DNA from: JAFGXT01 sp963677165
GTDB lineage: Bacteria > Verrucomicrobiota > Lentisphaeria > Victivallales > SZUA-371
DNA length: 64,000 nucleotides
Reading direction: 5' to 3'
NCBI GenBank assembly: GCA_963677165.2
Contig: CAXXSX010000002.1
Coordinates: 3,410,001 to 3,474,000, forward strand
The translations under genes and the position numbers were made by a program. Shown in pieces: positions 50,609-60,280 of this stretch. The notes below the pieces were generated by a model. That model did not search any database. It saw nothing but the letters and a program-made list of their open reading frames with translations, and had not been told where the DNA came from. Numbering within the stretch: position 1 is the first letter of the stretch; each line of letters starts with the position of its first letter.

Positions 50609-52083
50609 TACCTGTCTCCCCAATTTAACTTGTCCGGGGATATTTCGCCCAGTTTGCCGGTGATCAGTTTGCTGCCGCCGCCTCGTTTGGTTATTTCTTC
50701 TACCGACAGTCCGGTTTCGCGAGAAATCAGTTTTAAAATTTTATACGTACAAAAGCCGCCCTGACAGCGTCCCATTCCGGCACGAGTATAGAATTTTATG
50801 CCGTCGACGGTGGTATGTCCTTTGTGGATGGCATCGACAATTTCCGCCTCGGAGATTGATTCGCAGCGACACACGATGTTGGTAAAAGCTTTATTTTTTT
50901 TATACAGTTCGTCGACTTCTTCCGGCGTCAGCTTGCGTACTTCCGGATGTGCCGGAACTTCGGCCTTTATTTCGGTCTTTTCCGTGAGGACCAGGCCATC
51001 TTTTTTTAACAAGTCCTTGACGTATTCGCCGATAGCTGGGGAGGCGGTAAGGCCCGGTGATTGGATACCCGCCACCTGGATGAGATCTGGAACCTTTTGC
51101 GAAATGTCGATGTAAAAGTCGTCACCTTCCATTGTCGGACGCAACCCTGCAAACGCCGTGATTATGTCGCGGCTGGATACTCCAGGCACCATGTGAACTA
51201 CCCTGGTAAAGATATCACGCAGATTGGCGGCAGTCGTCGTCAGATCCGTCTTGTCGTCGATCATTTCAGCGGTCGGTCCGACCATGGTTGTACCCTCGAC
51301 TGTGGGGATTACCAACACGCCTTTTGACGCTTTGCCGGGAACCGGGAAGACCACATGGTTGGTATAGGCCACCGAGTTGCGGTCAAGGAGATATTCTTCT
51401 CCCTTGCGCGGTTTGATGGTAAACTCTTCGGCTCCGAAAGCGGCGGATACTTCATCCGCAAACAGTCCGGCGGCGTTAATTGCGTATTTTGCCGTGATTT
51501 TGCGACCGTTTTCAGCGGTAATTGTCCAGTTATTGCCTTTTCTGGCAGTTTTTGATACTTTAAATTCATTCAGGAAGTCAACCTGATTATTCATGGCCGA
51601 TTCAATCAGGGAGAACACATAGCGGTATGGCTCAATGGTTCCGCCGTTTGGAGCATAAAGTCCGCCGACAGTATCAGGATTTAATTTGGGTTCGAGGGAA
51701 AGGATGCGCTCGCGTCCGCAGAGTTCGATGCCGGGGGCGCCGTTACGTTTTCCCCTGGCGTAGAGGAGTCTGACTGTTTCCATTTCTTCAACGGTGAATG
51801 CGGCGACAATGATGCCGTTGCGACGGAACGGGAAATTGAGTTCATATTTCAGCTTGTCGAACATCAGGTTTCCCTGCATTTCCAGCTTGGTTTTCAGAGT
51901 GGTTGTCTCGTGATGGAAGCCGCCGTGAACAATGCCGGAATTTGCTTTGGAAACTCCAAAACAGGCATCGATTTCTTTTTCAAGCAGAATTACATTTACA
52001 TTGTAGCGTGAAAGGCAATATGCTATTGACGCGCCGGACACACCGGCACCGATTATTGCCACATCGTAGTTTTTATCTGACAT
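50608..52083 (-). CDS. GlpA-like FAD/Fe-S oxidoreductase, second copy
   Basis: 491 residues. DVAIIGAGVSGASIAYCLSR, VSKANSGIVHGGFHHETTTL, AGIQSPGLTASPAIGEYV and the C-terminal BFD-like Cys sites IVCRCESISEAE and MGRCQGGFCTYK. Paralogue of 19236-20714 with nearly the same length. It lies in a minus-strand unit behind an SGNH hydrolase, which suggests a different substrate source. Confidence 0.85.
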   Translation of the reverse strand: MSDKNYDVAIIGAGVSGASIAYCLSRYNVNVILLEKEIDACFGVSKANSGIVHGGFHHETTTLKTKLEMQGNLMFDKLKYELNFPFRRNGIIVAAFTVEEMETVRLLYARGKRNGAPGIELCGRERILSLEPKLNPDTVGGLYAPNGGTIEPYRYVFSLIESAMNNQVDFLNEFKVSKTARKGNNWTITAENGRKITAKYAINAAGLFADEVSAAFGAEEFTIKPRKGEEYLLDRNSVAYTNHVVFPVPGKASKGVLVIPTVEGTTMVGPTAEMIDDKTDLTTTAANLRDIFTRVVHMVPGVSSRDIITAFAGLRPTMEGDDFYIDISQKVPDLIQVAGIQSPGLTASPAIGEYVKDLLKKDGLVLTEKTEIKAEVPAHPEVRKLTPEEVDELYKKNKAFTNIVCRCESISEAEIVDAIHKGHTTVDGIKFYTRAGMGRCQGGFCTYKILKLISRETGLSVEEITKRGGGSKLITGKLGEISPDKLNWGDR

Positions 52084-52160
52084 TCGGCATCCCCATATTG
52101 GAATTAATCCATGTTATAAATGATATTGCCGTAGATTCGGATAAAAGTCAAGTATTCTGC

Positions 52161-52739
52161 CTAGAAGTTGTTTACTATTTTTTCGCAGACTTTATCTGCA
52201 AGAATCTTATATCCGGCTTCTGTGAAATGAGCATGGTCGATGAAATCTGTTTCGGTGAAGCGAGAGGCGACTGAAAATAGGTCGTTTACCTCGACTCCAA
52301 GTTTATTCATGACCTGTTTTGCCGTTTCATTGTAGTGCATGATTTCTTCCGTCGTTCGGGGATTTTCCGCTTCATGATTGACCGGGTTTACTGGTGTCGT
52401 TGTGGCAAAAATAATTTTTGCATTTGGACAGTATGTTTTCAGGCGGCGATAAATCCGTTCCAGCATTTCCGCATATACTTCTGGGCTGTTCAATGATTCC
52501 GAACTTTTATCCCAGTGGGCAACATCCCAGTGTCCGTTGTTCCAATGAATGACGGAAATTGTTTCCGGGTGATCTACCTGGTTGATCCAGTTTTTCAGCG
52601 ACACGTAAGTATAAGTGGTATAACGGCAGTTATCATCCGGATAATATACGTCACAGGTTTCCTTAAGGGATTCCCGGACATGTGGACAGTATCCCAGTCT
52701 TATGGAATCTCCCAGTAGTAAAACTTTGTGTTTTTGCAT
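52161..52739 (-). CDS. SGNH/GDSL hydrolase
   Basis: 192 residues. Block I VLLLGDSIRLGY with the catalytic Ser, the Asn of block III in HWNNGHWDVAHW, and block V FIDHAHFTEAGYKIL with Asp and His. No signal peptide, so cytoplasmic. It is probably an esterase or deacetylase acting on a sugar or lipid part. 77 bases precede the GlpA-like gene on the same strand. Confidence 0.85.
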   Translation of the reverse strand: MQKHKVLLLGDSIRLGYCPHVRESLKETCDVYYPDDNCRYTTYTYVSLKNWINQVDHPETISVIHWNNGHWDVAHWDKSSESLNSPEVYAEMLERIYRRLKTYCPNAKIIFATTTPVNPVNHEAENPRTTEEIMHYNETAKQVMNKLGVEVNDLFSVASRFTETDFIDHAHFTEAGYKILADKVCEKIVNNF

Positions 52740-52809
52740 CGTGATTTTAGTTAACCTTAATTATGGGGCTATGGATTTCGCCTCCTGGAAGCCCCTTTGT
52801 GGGGGAACT

Positions 52810-53022
52810 TTACCACCATTTAATGGCTTCGAATAAATCAGTCAGAACACCACTGTCTGAGTTTGAACGTGAGGTTTTTCCTGCCTGCCTACGCATGTTC
52901 ATGCAGGTTTCCTCAAGCTTTCTGGTTGTATAGTCAGCTCTTTCCATTACGAGTTTTTCTCGAGCTTCCAAAGATTTTTCATCTAAAGTTGCCACACCAG
53001 TGTCATCATCTTGCGATTTCAT
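52810..53022 (-). CDS. Small hypothetical protein after apbE
   Basis: 70 residues, charged and helical (DEKSLEAREKLVMERADYTT), ending LTDLFEAIKWW. GGAG lies 8 bases before the ATG. Not recognised. It sits between apbE and the SGNH gene, in the same direction. A CCCC-ACAAA-GGGG hairpin lies just downstream. Confidence 0.45.
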   Translation of the reverse strand: MKSQDDDTGVATLDEKSLEAREKLVMERADYTTRKLEETCMNMRRQAGKTSRSNSDSGVLTDLFEAIKWW

Positions 53023-53107
53023 TTTTCGCTCCGGTCATTTCCTTTTTGTTTTTACTTCTTGCACTACTTGTGCCGGTCCTTGGATCAACAATTGTTTCCG
53101 GCTAAAT

Positions 53108-54232
53108 TTACTTTACTTTAATTGTTCCCCAGATCTCACCAATTTTAACCACTTCAATATTCTTGCCTGGCTTCTGATGAATGATAAGTACCTGGGTGTT
53201 ATCATATTCTCGGCATATTTTTCTCGCAAAATCAATGCCGTTTATAAAAATCGATGTAGACAGATAGTCCGAATCGACTGCTTTCGGGGTCAAAACAGTA
53301 ACCGACAGCATGTCACGCACAGGTTTACCGGTGGTGACGTTCATGATATGGGTGTAGCGTACGCCGTCAATTGTAACGTAACGTTCGTAATTGCCGCTGG
53401 TTGCCATAGATATGTCTTTACAAAGAATTGTGCCGCAGGAGGTTGCTTTATTGATCGGGTTTGTTATACCGATCGTATAGTCTTTTTTGCCCGGAGGCGG
53501 AACCGGCATGCAGTACATGTTGCCGCCGAGATTGATGATTCCGCAATTGACACCAAGTTTCTTCACCGCGGCGACTGCCAGGTCCACCGCGTAGCCTTTG
53601 GCGATTCCGCCCAGGTCGAAACTCATACCTTTTACATTAAACCTTACGGTATGGGCTTTGTCGTCGAAACATACTTTATCCATTCCGACTTTGGCCTTTG
53701 CTATATCGATGTCAAGCTTGTAGGGCAGGGTGTTTCCGCGTTTACGATAGAATCCCCAGAGGTCCATGAGCGGTTTCGCGGTGATGTCGAACGCGCCGTT
53801 TGAAATAATATAAGCTCTACGACTTTTCTTAAGTACATCCCATAACAGGTTGCTACATTTGAAAGGTTTGTCATAGGCCGTTTTATTCAGCTGGGAGATT
53901 TCGCTTTGGGGATTAAATATATTACATACATTCTCAACTCTGCGGAATTCATCCCTTGCCGTATCCGCTGCTTTATTGGCAAGCTTTTTTTCTGCATACA
54001 GGCTGAGTTCCGCCATCGTTCCCATGATCGGAATTTTCCGGTATTCATGATGAAGTTCAGTCGTTGCAACTTCATCCGCAAGTTTTTCGCCGATTTTCGG
54101 CTTGTCTTTCATAAAAGCCATCCAGACCAGTCCGGCCACGATGATCATGATCAGAATTGTCCACGTTTGGTTTTTCGACATTACCGGTTTGGGCTTTTCG
54201 TTATTCTTTTCAGTTTTATTATTGTTATCCAT
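53108..54232 (-). CDS. apbE: FAD:protein FMN transferase
   Basis: 374 residues. N-terminal membrane anchor (TWTILIMIIVAGLVWMAFM) and ApbE domain: IMGTMAELSLYAEK, NGAFDITAKPLMDLWGFYRK, MSFDLGGIAKGYAVDLA, CGIINLGGNMYCM, THIMNVTTGKP and VDSDYLSTSIFI. It attaches FMN to a Thr of flavoproteins (for example Rnf or Nqr subunits) on the periplasmic side. No typical target gene is in the window. It lies 14 bases after xerD. Confidence 0.92.
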   Translation of the reverse strand: MDNNNKTEKNNEKPKPVMSKNQTWTILIMIIVAGLVWMAFMKDKPKIGEKLADEVATTELHHEYRKIPIMGTMAELSLYAEKKLANKAADTARDEFRRVENVCNIFNPQSEISQLNKTAYDKPFKCSNLLWDVLKKSRRAYIISNGAFDITAKPLMDLWGFYRKRGNTLPYKLDIDIAKAKVGMDKVCFDDKAHTVRFNVKGMSFDLGGIAKGYAVDLAVAAVKKLGVNCGIINLGGNMYCMPVPPPGKKDYTIGITNPINKATSCGTILCKDISMATSGNYERYVTIDGVRYTHIMNVTTGKPVRDMLSVTVLTPKAVDSDYLSTSIFINGIDFARKICREYDNTQVLIIHQKPGKNIEVVKIGEIWGTIKVK

Positions 54233-54246
54233 ACTTCTTTCCTTCT

Positions 54247-55140
54247 CTATGCCCGGGGGTGAAACTGTTTATGTACCGACATTAATCGGTTTCGGTCCAC
54301 ATGGGTATAAATCTGGGTTGTGCTGATATCAGCATGGCCCAGCATTTCCTGAATCACCCTTAAATCCGCGCCGTTTTCGAGCAAATGGCTCGCAAACGAA
54401 TGCCGCAGTGTGTGCGGGTGTATATTCTTTTTTATTCCAGCCTGTCGTGCGGCTGATTTAACAATGTTCCAAATCATTTCACGGTCAAGCTTGCGACCAT
54501 TCTTTGACAGAAACAACGCATTTACATTATCAAACTTCGCCAATTGGGGTCTGACTTCTTCAAGGTACCGTTTTACCAGCCGCCGCGCGAGGCGTCCGAC
54601 CGGAACGATCCGTTCTTTGCTGCCTTTGCCCATGACCCGAACGATTTCGTCATCGAAACGGATCGAGTCAGTTCTTAGTCCGGCGCATTCCGATACCCGG
54701 AGTCCGCAGGCGTACATTACTTCCAGAATCACCCGGTTACGGAACGTCAGCGCATCTTTGGCGCTGGCAGGAAACACTTTCAATAATTTGTCTGTTTCCG
54801 CCGGCGACATAAAGTCCGGCAGCATTCGCCACAGCTTGGGCGAATCCATTACATCGGTGATATCCTGCGAAATCAGTTTCTCCTGAAACAGATAACGGAA
54901 CAACACTTTAATTGCTACAAGTCGCCTTGCAAGCGTGGTGGTTTCCAGGCCTTGATCTTTACAGTTGCCCAGATAATCCAGAATATCGTTACGGCGTAAT
55001 GCCTGAAACGAGTCCGTGCCGTGTTCCCGGAGAAAACCGGTGAAATGCAGCAAATCGGATTTATAAGCCTCTATCGAATTCTTACTGAGTCCTTTTTCGA
55101 CCGTAAGGTATCCGATGAAATATTTCAGTGCCGTTTCCAT
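54247..55140 (-). CDS. xerD: Tyrosine recombinase XerD-like
   Basis: 297 residues from the ATG at 55140 (METALKYFIGYLTVEKGLSK); a TTG at 55149 is the other option. N-terminal SAM-like core-binding domain, then the catalytic domain with Arg in VMYACGLRVSECAGL, Lys in VMGKGSKERIVPV, HxxR in HPHTLRHSFASHLL, His in MLGHADISTTQIYTH and Tyr in the last motif. The length and lack of phage neighbours fit the chromosome-dimer resolution enzyme. Confidence 0.9.
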   Translation of the reverse strand: METALKYFIGYLTVEKGLSKNSIEAYKSDLLHFTGFLREHGTDSFQALRRNDILDYLGNCKDQGLETTTLARRLVAIKVLFRYLFQEKLISQDITDVMDSPKLWRMLPDFMSPAETDKLLKVFPASAKDALTFRNRVILEVMYACGLRVSECAGLRTDSIRFDDEIVRVMGKGSKERIVPVGRLARRLVKRYLEEVRPQLAKFDNVNALFLSKNGRKLDREMIWNIVKSAARQAGIKKNIHPHTLRHSFASHLLENGADLRVIQEMLGHADISTTQIYTHVDRNRLMSVHKQFHPRA

Positions 55141-55303
55141 TTTTCTCAATTTCCGTAAAAACTTTAATTATACCGCAAAATTGAGCTAAATGCAATTCCA
55201 ACGGCTCTTACGGAGTGTTTGTTTTGCGTAAGCTTATGAATTTACCACTTATTCTGCCGATTTAATCTTGACTTTTCAGCAAATCATCATTAAATTTACA
55301 ATT

Positions 55304-55348
55304 ATTCAATAATAAAGGATTAAAGTTCAATAATAATGAATTATTGAG
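55304..55348 (+). promoter_or_regulatory. Operator-like repeats before the IclR gene
   Basis: TCAATAA (55327-55333) is repeated inverted as TTATTGA (55341-55347), with another ATTCAATAATAA at 55304-55315. They are probably binding sites for the IclR-type protein that starts at 55360. Confidence 0.45.
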
Positions 55349-55359
55349 AGATGGTTTAA

Positions 55360-56097
55360 ATGATACAGGCTTTAACACGTGCATTTGAGATTATGCGTTT
55401 GACGGCGGCGAGTGCCAACGGCATACGTTTATACGAATTGGCGGACCGAATGAATTTGAAGCGTACTACCGTATTTAATCTTGCGGCTACGCTGGTGAGT
55501 GAAGGAATGCTGGAAAAGCGCGGAGGTGCCAGGTATGTTCTCGGTCCCGGCGTTCGTGAGATGTATTTGTGCCAGGAACGCAATACCGGAAAGGAGGCTC
55601 TTGTTGAGCAATTGCTGGAGCTCCAACGTAAATATCCAGCGGCCTCGGTCTGCTACACAGAGCGGTCCGGTGGCGATTTTCTCGGCAAAATTTATGTGCC
55701 GGACGGCATTGACAGTAAAGTGCAATATCCGGAAAATATGGAGATTGATCCTTTCTGGAGTGTGGCAGGTCTGCTCTTTTTTGCGCTACTGCCGGATGAA
55801 ACACTTAGAAAAGTACTGCATAAGCATCCTTTTGAGTTTAAGGGGATTGAGGTATGGAAATCGTACGATAATTTTATCGCGGTGGCCCGCAAGGCTGAAG
55901 CTGACGGATTTTCAGAGTCCCCGGCATCTCCGCCGGAAATTTTGAAGTTCGGGGTACCGGTAATGACTGGACGTAATTCGCTGCGTGGGGTAATTACGTT
56001 GACATTCGGAAAAAACAAATCAAAATGGAATCGAATCAGAGAATTTGTTCTTGATGATATTTTTGCAACTGCAGAAAAAATAAAAACAGGAGTCTGA
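55360..56097 (+). CDS. IclR-family regulator
   Basis: 245 residues. N-terminal winged HTH (IMRLTAASANGIRLYELADR, then MNLKRTTVFNLAATLVSEGM) and the IclR effector domain (YVLGPGVREM, CYTERSGGDFLGKIY, GVITLTFGKNKSKW). It is directly followed by the FAD oxidoreductase gene and probably controls it. Confidence 0.85.
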   Translation: MIQALTRAFEIMRLTAASANGIRLYELADRMNLKRTTVFNLAATLVSEGMLEKRGGARYVLGPGVREMYLCQERNTGKEALVEQLLELQRKYPAASVCYTERSGGDFLGKIYVPDGIDSKVQYPENMEIDPFWSVAGLLFFALLPDETLRKVLHKHPFEFKGIEVWKSYDNFIAVARKAEADGFSESPASPPEILKFGVPVMTGRNSLRGVITLTFGKNKSKWNRIREFVLDDIFATAEKIKTGV

Positions 56098-57309
56098 ATG
56101 ATGAGTTCAGAGAAGTACTACGATGTAATTGTGGCCGGCGGAGGGATCGCCGGAGTAGCAGCCGCTCTGGCAGCGGCCCGACGCGGCGCTAAAACCGCAC
56201 TGATTGAAAAAACTGTTTATACGGGCGGGCTCGCTACTACAGGGCTTATTTATATTTACCTTCCGCTTTGTGACGGAAACGGTACCCAGGTGTCGTTTGG
56301 TTTGACTGAAAAACTGATTCAGGCCTGTGTGAAATACGGTCCTGGCGATATTCCTGATAAATGGCAGGAAGAAAAAGATGCGGTCGAAGAAAAACGTTAT
56401 CGCACAATTTTTAATCCGGCATCGTTTATTCTGGCAATGGATGAAATGCTTGAAGAGGCCGGTGTTGATGTCTGGTTCGATACCGTTGTTTGCAAAACGA
56501 TTGTTGAAGATGGTACGGCAAAAGGGATTGAAGTGGAAAACAAGAGCGGACGTGTTACGCTCAATGCCGGATGCCTGGTTGATGCTACCGGGGATGCCGA
56601 CCTTGCCTGGTCAGCCGGCCTGGAATGCCCGACTCATAACAATGCGATGGCGTTCTGGTTACTGGAGCATAGTGACAGGCGTTCGACGCTTTCCGAGAAA
56701 GAGTCTATTTTAATTTGTGGAGGTTCCGCCGATCCGATTGATCCTGAATATAATGGAATTAACGGAAAAAAAGTCAGTAGCTTTATTGCAAAAGGGCGTA
56801 AAATTTATCGTGAACGCCTGAATGAAATGTATGCTTCCGGAGAGCATGACCGTAAATCACTGTATCCGCTGTTTCTGCCGGGGATGGCACAGTTTCGCAT
56901 GACGCGTCGGATCGATGGTGAATTTACGCTGAAAGATGGAATGGAATGGACTTGGTTTGAGGATTCTATCGGTATGATTGCGGACTGGCGCAAAGCAGGT
57001 TACGTCTGGGAGCTGCCTTACCGTTCTTTATTGCCGAAAGGAATCAAGAATCTGCTGGCGGCCGGAAGATGTATTTCTTCCGAAGGCGACGCATGGGATG
57101 TGACCAGGGTTATTCCGGTTGCTGGACTGACTGGTGAGGTAGCAGGGGTGGCTGCCGCAATGGCGGTAGAAAACCGTACTACAACAGATGCGCTGAATTA
57201 CAAGGACCTTCAGCGCGAACTTGCAGATAAGTATGGCTTTCCGTTGCACTTTGAGGATGTCGGTCTCAAAGCGAAGAAAATGAGTTACGACTTTAAGAAG
57301 TCGAAATAA
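56098..57309 (+). CDS. FAD-dependent oxidoreductase (FAD_oxidored family)
   Basis: 403 residues. FAD motif DVIVAGGGIAGVAAALAAAR, GGLATTGLIYIYLPL, DATGDADLAWSAGLECPTHN and the C-terminal FAD-closing NLLAAGRCISSEGDAWDVTR. This type (PF12831) is often next to sugar-use genes in PVC bacteria and Bacteroidetes; the substrate is unknown. The start is directly after the IclR stop (TGAATG). Confidence 0.85.
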   Translation: MMSSEKYYDVIVAGGGIAGVAAALAAARRGAKTALIEKTVYTGGLATTGLIYIYLPLCDGNGTQVSFGLTEKLIQACVKYGPGDIPDKWQEEKDAVEEKRYRTIFNPASFILAMDEMLEEAGVDVWFDTVVCKTIVEDGTAKGIEVENKSGRVTLNAGCLVDATGDADLAWSAGLECPTHNNAMAFWLLEHSDRRSTLSEKESILICGGSADPIDPEYNGINGKKVSSFIAKGRKIYRERLNEMYASGEHDRKSLYPLFLPGMAQFRMTRRIDGEFTLKDGMEWTWFEDSIGMIADWRKAGYVWELPYRSLLPKGIKNLLAAGRCISSEGDAWDVTRVIPVAGLTGEVAGVAAAMAVENRTTTDALNYKDLQRELADKYGFPLHFEDVGLKAKKMSYDFKKSK

Positions 57310-57316
57310 TTATATC

Positions 57317-57358
57317 AGTGATTAAGGTTTAAGGTTTTTCTCTTAAAACTTAATCACT
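57317..57358 (+). repeat. Long hairpin after the FAD oxidoreductase
   Basis: AGTGATTAAGGTTTAAG (57317-57333) pairs with CTTAAAACTTAATCACT (57342-57358) with one mismatch. It may end the transcript, though no T-run follows the stem. Confidence 0.45.
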
Positions 57359-57421
57359 TAAAACGTAAGGCGTCACTTATTCCGGAAGATTAAATGTGAC
57401 TGTTGTGCTTGGTGCATTTGT

Positions 57422-57544
57422 GGGTAGGGCTCGCTCTCCAAGCGTGCCGTCGGCACACCAGTGCCGCAGAGAAAACTTTAAATTCCATTGGTATTCGTCT
57501 GCCGCTGATGCGGCAGCGGCGCGCTGCGGAGAGCGCGCCCTACC
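57422..57544. repeat. Repeat family A, copy A3 (long form)
   Basis: 123 bp. Same ends as A1 (GGGTAGGG and CGGAGAGCGCGCCCTACC) but a different and longer centre, with small hairpins such as GTGCCGTCGGCAC. Confidence 0.6.
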
Positions 57545-57598
57545 AGAAAAAGGCTTATCATATGTCTCTACGAAAAGAGTGAGTCATTACCTTAAAAC

Positions 57599-58039
57599 TT
57601 ATTTATATAGATCGTTGTAGTCGAGCAGGCCGGTATGGGCGATCATTTTCCATTCGCCGCCGACCAGAGTATACATTTTGCAGGCGCGTCCCAGCCAGTG
57701 GAAATCATGGCCATGGGCTTTGCCGCGCCACAGGGTATCGATATCGACTACGGCAAAAGCGGCATCACCTTGTTTGGATACTACGATTTTGCGTATTTCA
57801 CGATTGTTGTGGATCAGGTCATGGGTTTCGAACAGTTCCATCAGGGTTTTACGCCATCGGGTATGGTCAAAACGGCCCATTTCCATTACCCAGTCAACCG
57901 GGTCGTGTGAATGAGCTGACGGTGGCCAGGGCCACACCATGTCGTGATGGAATACGCTCAGGAGCAGATCTGCGTCCATTGTGTCCCAGGCGCGGGTTTC
58001 GCGTTCGACGATTTCACGGATTTCTTCTTCTTTGGTCAT
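57599..58039 (-). CDS. SnoaL-like/NTF2-fold protein
   Basis: 146 residues. NTF2-like fold: EEEIREIVERETRAWDTMDA, DLLLSVFHHDMVWPWPPSAH, FAVVDIDTLWRGKAHGHDFH and WKMIAHTGLLDYNDL. Family members are polyketide-cyclase-like or small-ligand-binding proteins. GGAGGAATG precedes the start. Monocistronic. Confidence 0.8.
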   Translation of the reverse strand: MTKEEEIREIVERETRAWDTMDADLLLSVFHHDMVWPWPPSAHSHDPVDWVMEMGRFDHTRWRKTLMELFETHDLIHNNREIRKIVVSKQGDAAFAVVDIDTLWRGKAHGHDFHWLGRACKMYTLVGGEWKMIAHTGLLDYNDLYK

Positions 58040-58462
58040 TTGGACATTCCTCCATGTAATTATGAAATTACTGCTAATTTCGACAAGTGTTTTGAAAACT
58101 ACCTGTTTACTCAGAATGTCGCCGGAAAATCCCTTGACCGGGGTTTAGCGGTGAGCCTCTATGAATATTATAAATGACGAGAAAAATATTTCAACTGGTT
58201 CTATGACTGTGAAAAGGCAGTTTGTTGCCCTGATTTCTCTACTTTTTAGAGCAATATGGATTAGATTTACGTGAAATAAGTAAGATTCTTGCAAAAAAGT
58301 TGCTTTCACTGGTTCATTTTATGGGCTTGATGTAGTATATTAAGCGTTTGCGCCGAAAAGATTTATAGTACGGACGACGAAAATGGACGGTAATATGTAT
58401 GTGGAGGTCTTTTCGGAAAGAATAAAAATAATATAAATTCAGGAATTTTAAACAGGTAGTAT
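58040..58462 (+). other. Leader region upstream of typA
   Basis: 423 bp without a large gene. It holds an inverted pair CCGAAAAGA (58353-58361) and TCTTTTCGG (58408-58416), and a 17-codon ORF starting at 58383 (MDGNMYVEVFSERIKII) that overlaps the right arm. This could be a translational leader of typA; weak evidence. Confidence 0.35.
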
Positions 58463-60271
58463 ATGCAGGAAATTAGAAACATAGCGATTATCGCTCACGT
58501 TGACCATGGTAAGACCACTCTGGTTGATGAAATATTGAAGCAGGCAAAACTCTTTCGTGACAATCAGGAAGTTCAGGAATGCTTTCTCGATAGCAACGAT
58601 CTTGAACGTGAACGCGGTATAACCATTCTTTCGAAAAATATCAGTGTCAATTATAAAGGCGTGAAAGTCAATATCCTTGATACACCGGGACATAGTGACT
58701 TTGGTGGACAGGTTGAGCGCGTACTGAAACTGGCTGACGGCGTACTGCTGCTGGTGGATGCCGCTGAAGGCCCCATGCCGCAAACTCGTTTCGTTCTGGA
58801 CAAGGCGCTGCAGCTTAATCTTAAACCGGTTGTTGTGATCAACAAGATCGACAAGCCGGATGCCCGCCCAGATGTTGTACACGACAAAGTATTCGATCTC
58901 TTTTGCGAACTTGATGCCAATGAAGACCAGCTTGACTTTCCGATGCTTTACGCCAGTGGTCGCGATGGCTGGGCGGTAAAAGATCTTGACGATCCCCGTG
59001 ACTCTATTCTTCCGTTGATGGATGCGGTTTTGGAATATATTCCAGCGCCGGAAATTAAGGAAGGTCCTGTACAGATGCAGGTGGCTTCACTTGATTATTC
59101 CGACTATGTCGGTCGTATCGGGGTAGGGCGCGTATATCGCGGAACCCTGAAAGCCAAAGCTCCTCTGGTAATGATTAAAAACGATGGTAAATCGGTTCAG
59201 GCCAACCTGAAACAGCTGATGACCTTTGAAGGGCTGGAACGTAAAGAAGTCGCTGAAGTTCCTTGTGGTGATCTCTGCGCGATTGTTGGCCTGGAAGGCG
59301 TGGATATCGGTGATACTATTTGCTGTGCGAATATCCCTGAGGCTATGCCGCCGATCGAACTTGACGAACCGACTCTGTCAATGATGTTCCGTGTAAACGA
59401 TTCACCGCTTTACGGAAAAGAAGGTAAATATGTTAGCAGTCGTCATCTGCGTGAACGTCTCTTCAAGGAAATGGAACGTGATGTGGCTCTGCGTGTTGCC
59501 GAAACCGGCGAAGCTTTCAATGTGAGCGGACGTGGTGTTCTGCATTTGGCGATCCTGATTGAAAATATGCGTCGTGAAGGTTACGAGCTCTGTGTGGCTC
59601 AGCCTCACGTTATTCTTAGAAAGCACAATGGCGTGATTGAAGAACCGATTGAAATCCTCAGCGTGGATGTTCCTGACGAACATGCCGGTAAGATCATTGA
59701 GCTTGCCGGACTGCGTAAGGGTGAGATGATCAATATGGAATCACGTGGTAACAGACAGCTTGTTGAATTTAATATTCCTACCCGCGGCCTGATTGGTTTC
59801 AGAAGTAAAGCAATGACTGCCAGTGCCGGCGAAGCGATTGTTTCACATCGTTTCCTGGAATACGCTCCGCATAAAGGCGACATTCCGCAGCGTCTTAATG
59901 GTACCCTGATCAGTATGGGAGCCGGAACTGCCGCGGCATACGCGATTGATGCTCTTCAGCAGCGCGGCGTATTCTTCATTGATCCGAATGAAGCTACCTA
60001 TGAAGGTATGATTGTTGGTGAAAACAGCAAAGAAGGCGACCTGATCGTTAATCTACAGAAAGAAAAACAGTTGACCAACGTTCGTGCTTCCGGTTCCGAT
60101 AAAGCCCTGAAAGTGGCTCCGGCTACCAAGATGAGTCTGGAGCAGGCTTTGGAATATATCGCCAACGATGAACTGGTGGAAGTAACCCCTCAAAATATTC
60201 GTCTGCGTAAACTTTATCTCAATGAGATCGAGCGTAAACGCATGCGTAATAAGAAACAGGCGGAAGAATAG
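58463..60271 (+). CDS. typA: Translational GTPase BipA/TypA
   Basis: 602 residues. G1 IIAHVDHGKTTLVDEIL, G2 ERERGITILSKN, G3 LDTPGHSDFGGQVERVL, G4 VVINKIDKPDARP; EF-G-like domains II, III and V; the BipA C-terminal domain (PTRGLIGFRSKAMTASAGEA; DKALKVAPATKMSLEQALEY). It binds ribosomes under stress and helps assembly of the large subunit. Full family length. The ABC-F gene follows 9 bases later. Confidence 0.95.
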   Translation: MQEIRNIAIIAHVDHGKTTLVDEILKQAKLFRDNQEVQECFLDSNDLERERGITILSKNISVNYKGVKVNILDTPGHSDFGGQVERVLKLADGVLLLVDAAEGPMPQTRFVLDKALQLNLKPVVVINKIDKPDARPDVVHDKVFDLFCELDANEDQLDFPMLYASGRDGWAVKDLDDPRDSILPLMDAVLEYIPAPEIKEGPVQMQVASLDYSDYVGRIGVGRVYRGTLKAKAPLVMIKNDGKSVQANLKQLMTFEGLERKEVAEVPCGDLCAIVGLEGVDIGDTICCANIPEAMPPIELDEPTLSMMFRVNDSPLYGKEGKYVSSRHLRERLFKEMERDVALRVAETGEAFNVSGRGVLHLAILIENMRREGYELCVAQPHVILRKHNGVIEEPIEILSVDVPDEHAGKIIELAGLRKGEMINMESRGNRQLVEFNIPTRGLIGFRSKAMTASAGEAIVSHRFLEYAPHKGDIPQRLNGTLISMGAGTAAAYAIDALQQRGVFFIDPNEATYEGMIVGENSKEGDLIVNLQKEKQLTNVRASGSDKALKVAPATKMSLEQALEYIANDELVEVTPQNIRLRKLYLNEIERKRMRNKKQAEE

Positions 60272-60280
60272 TCTTCGGAG

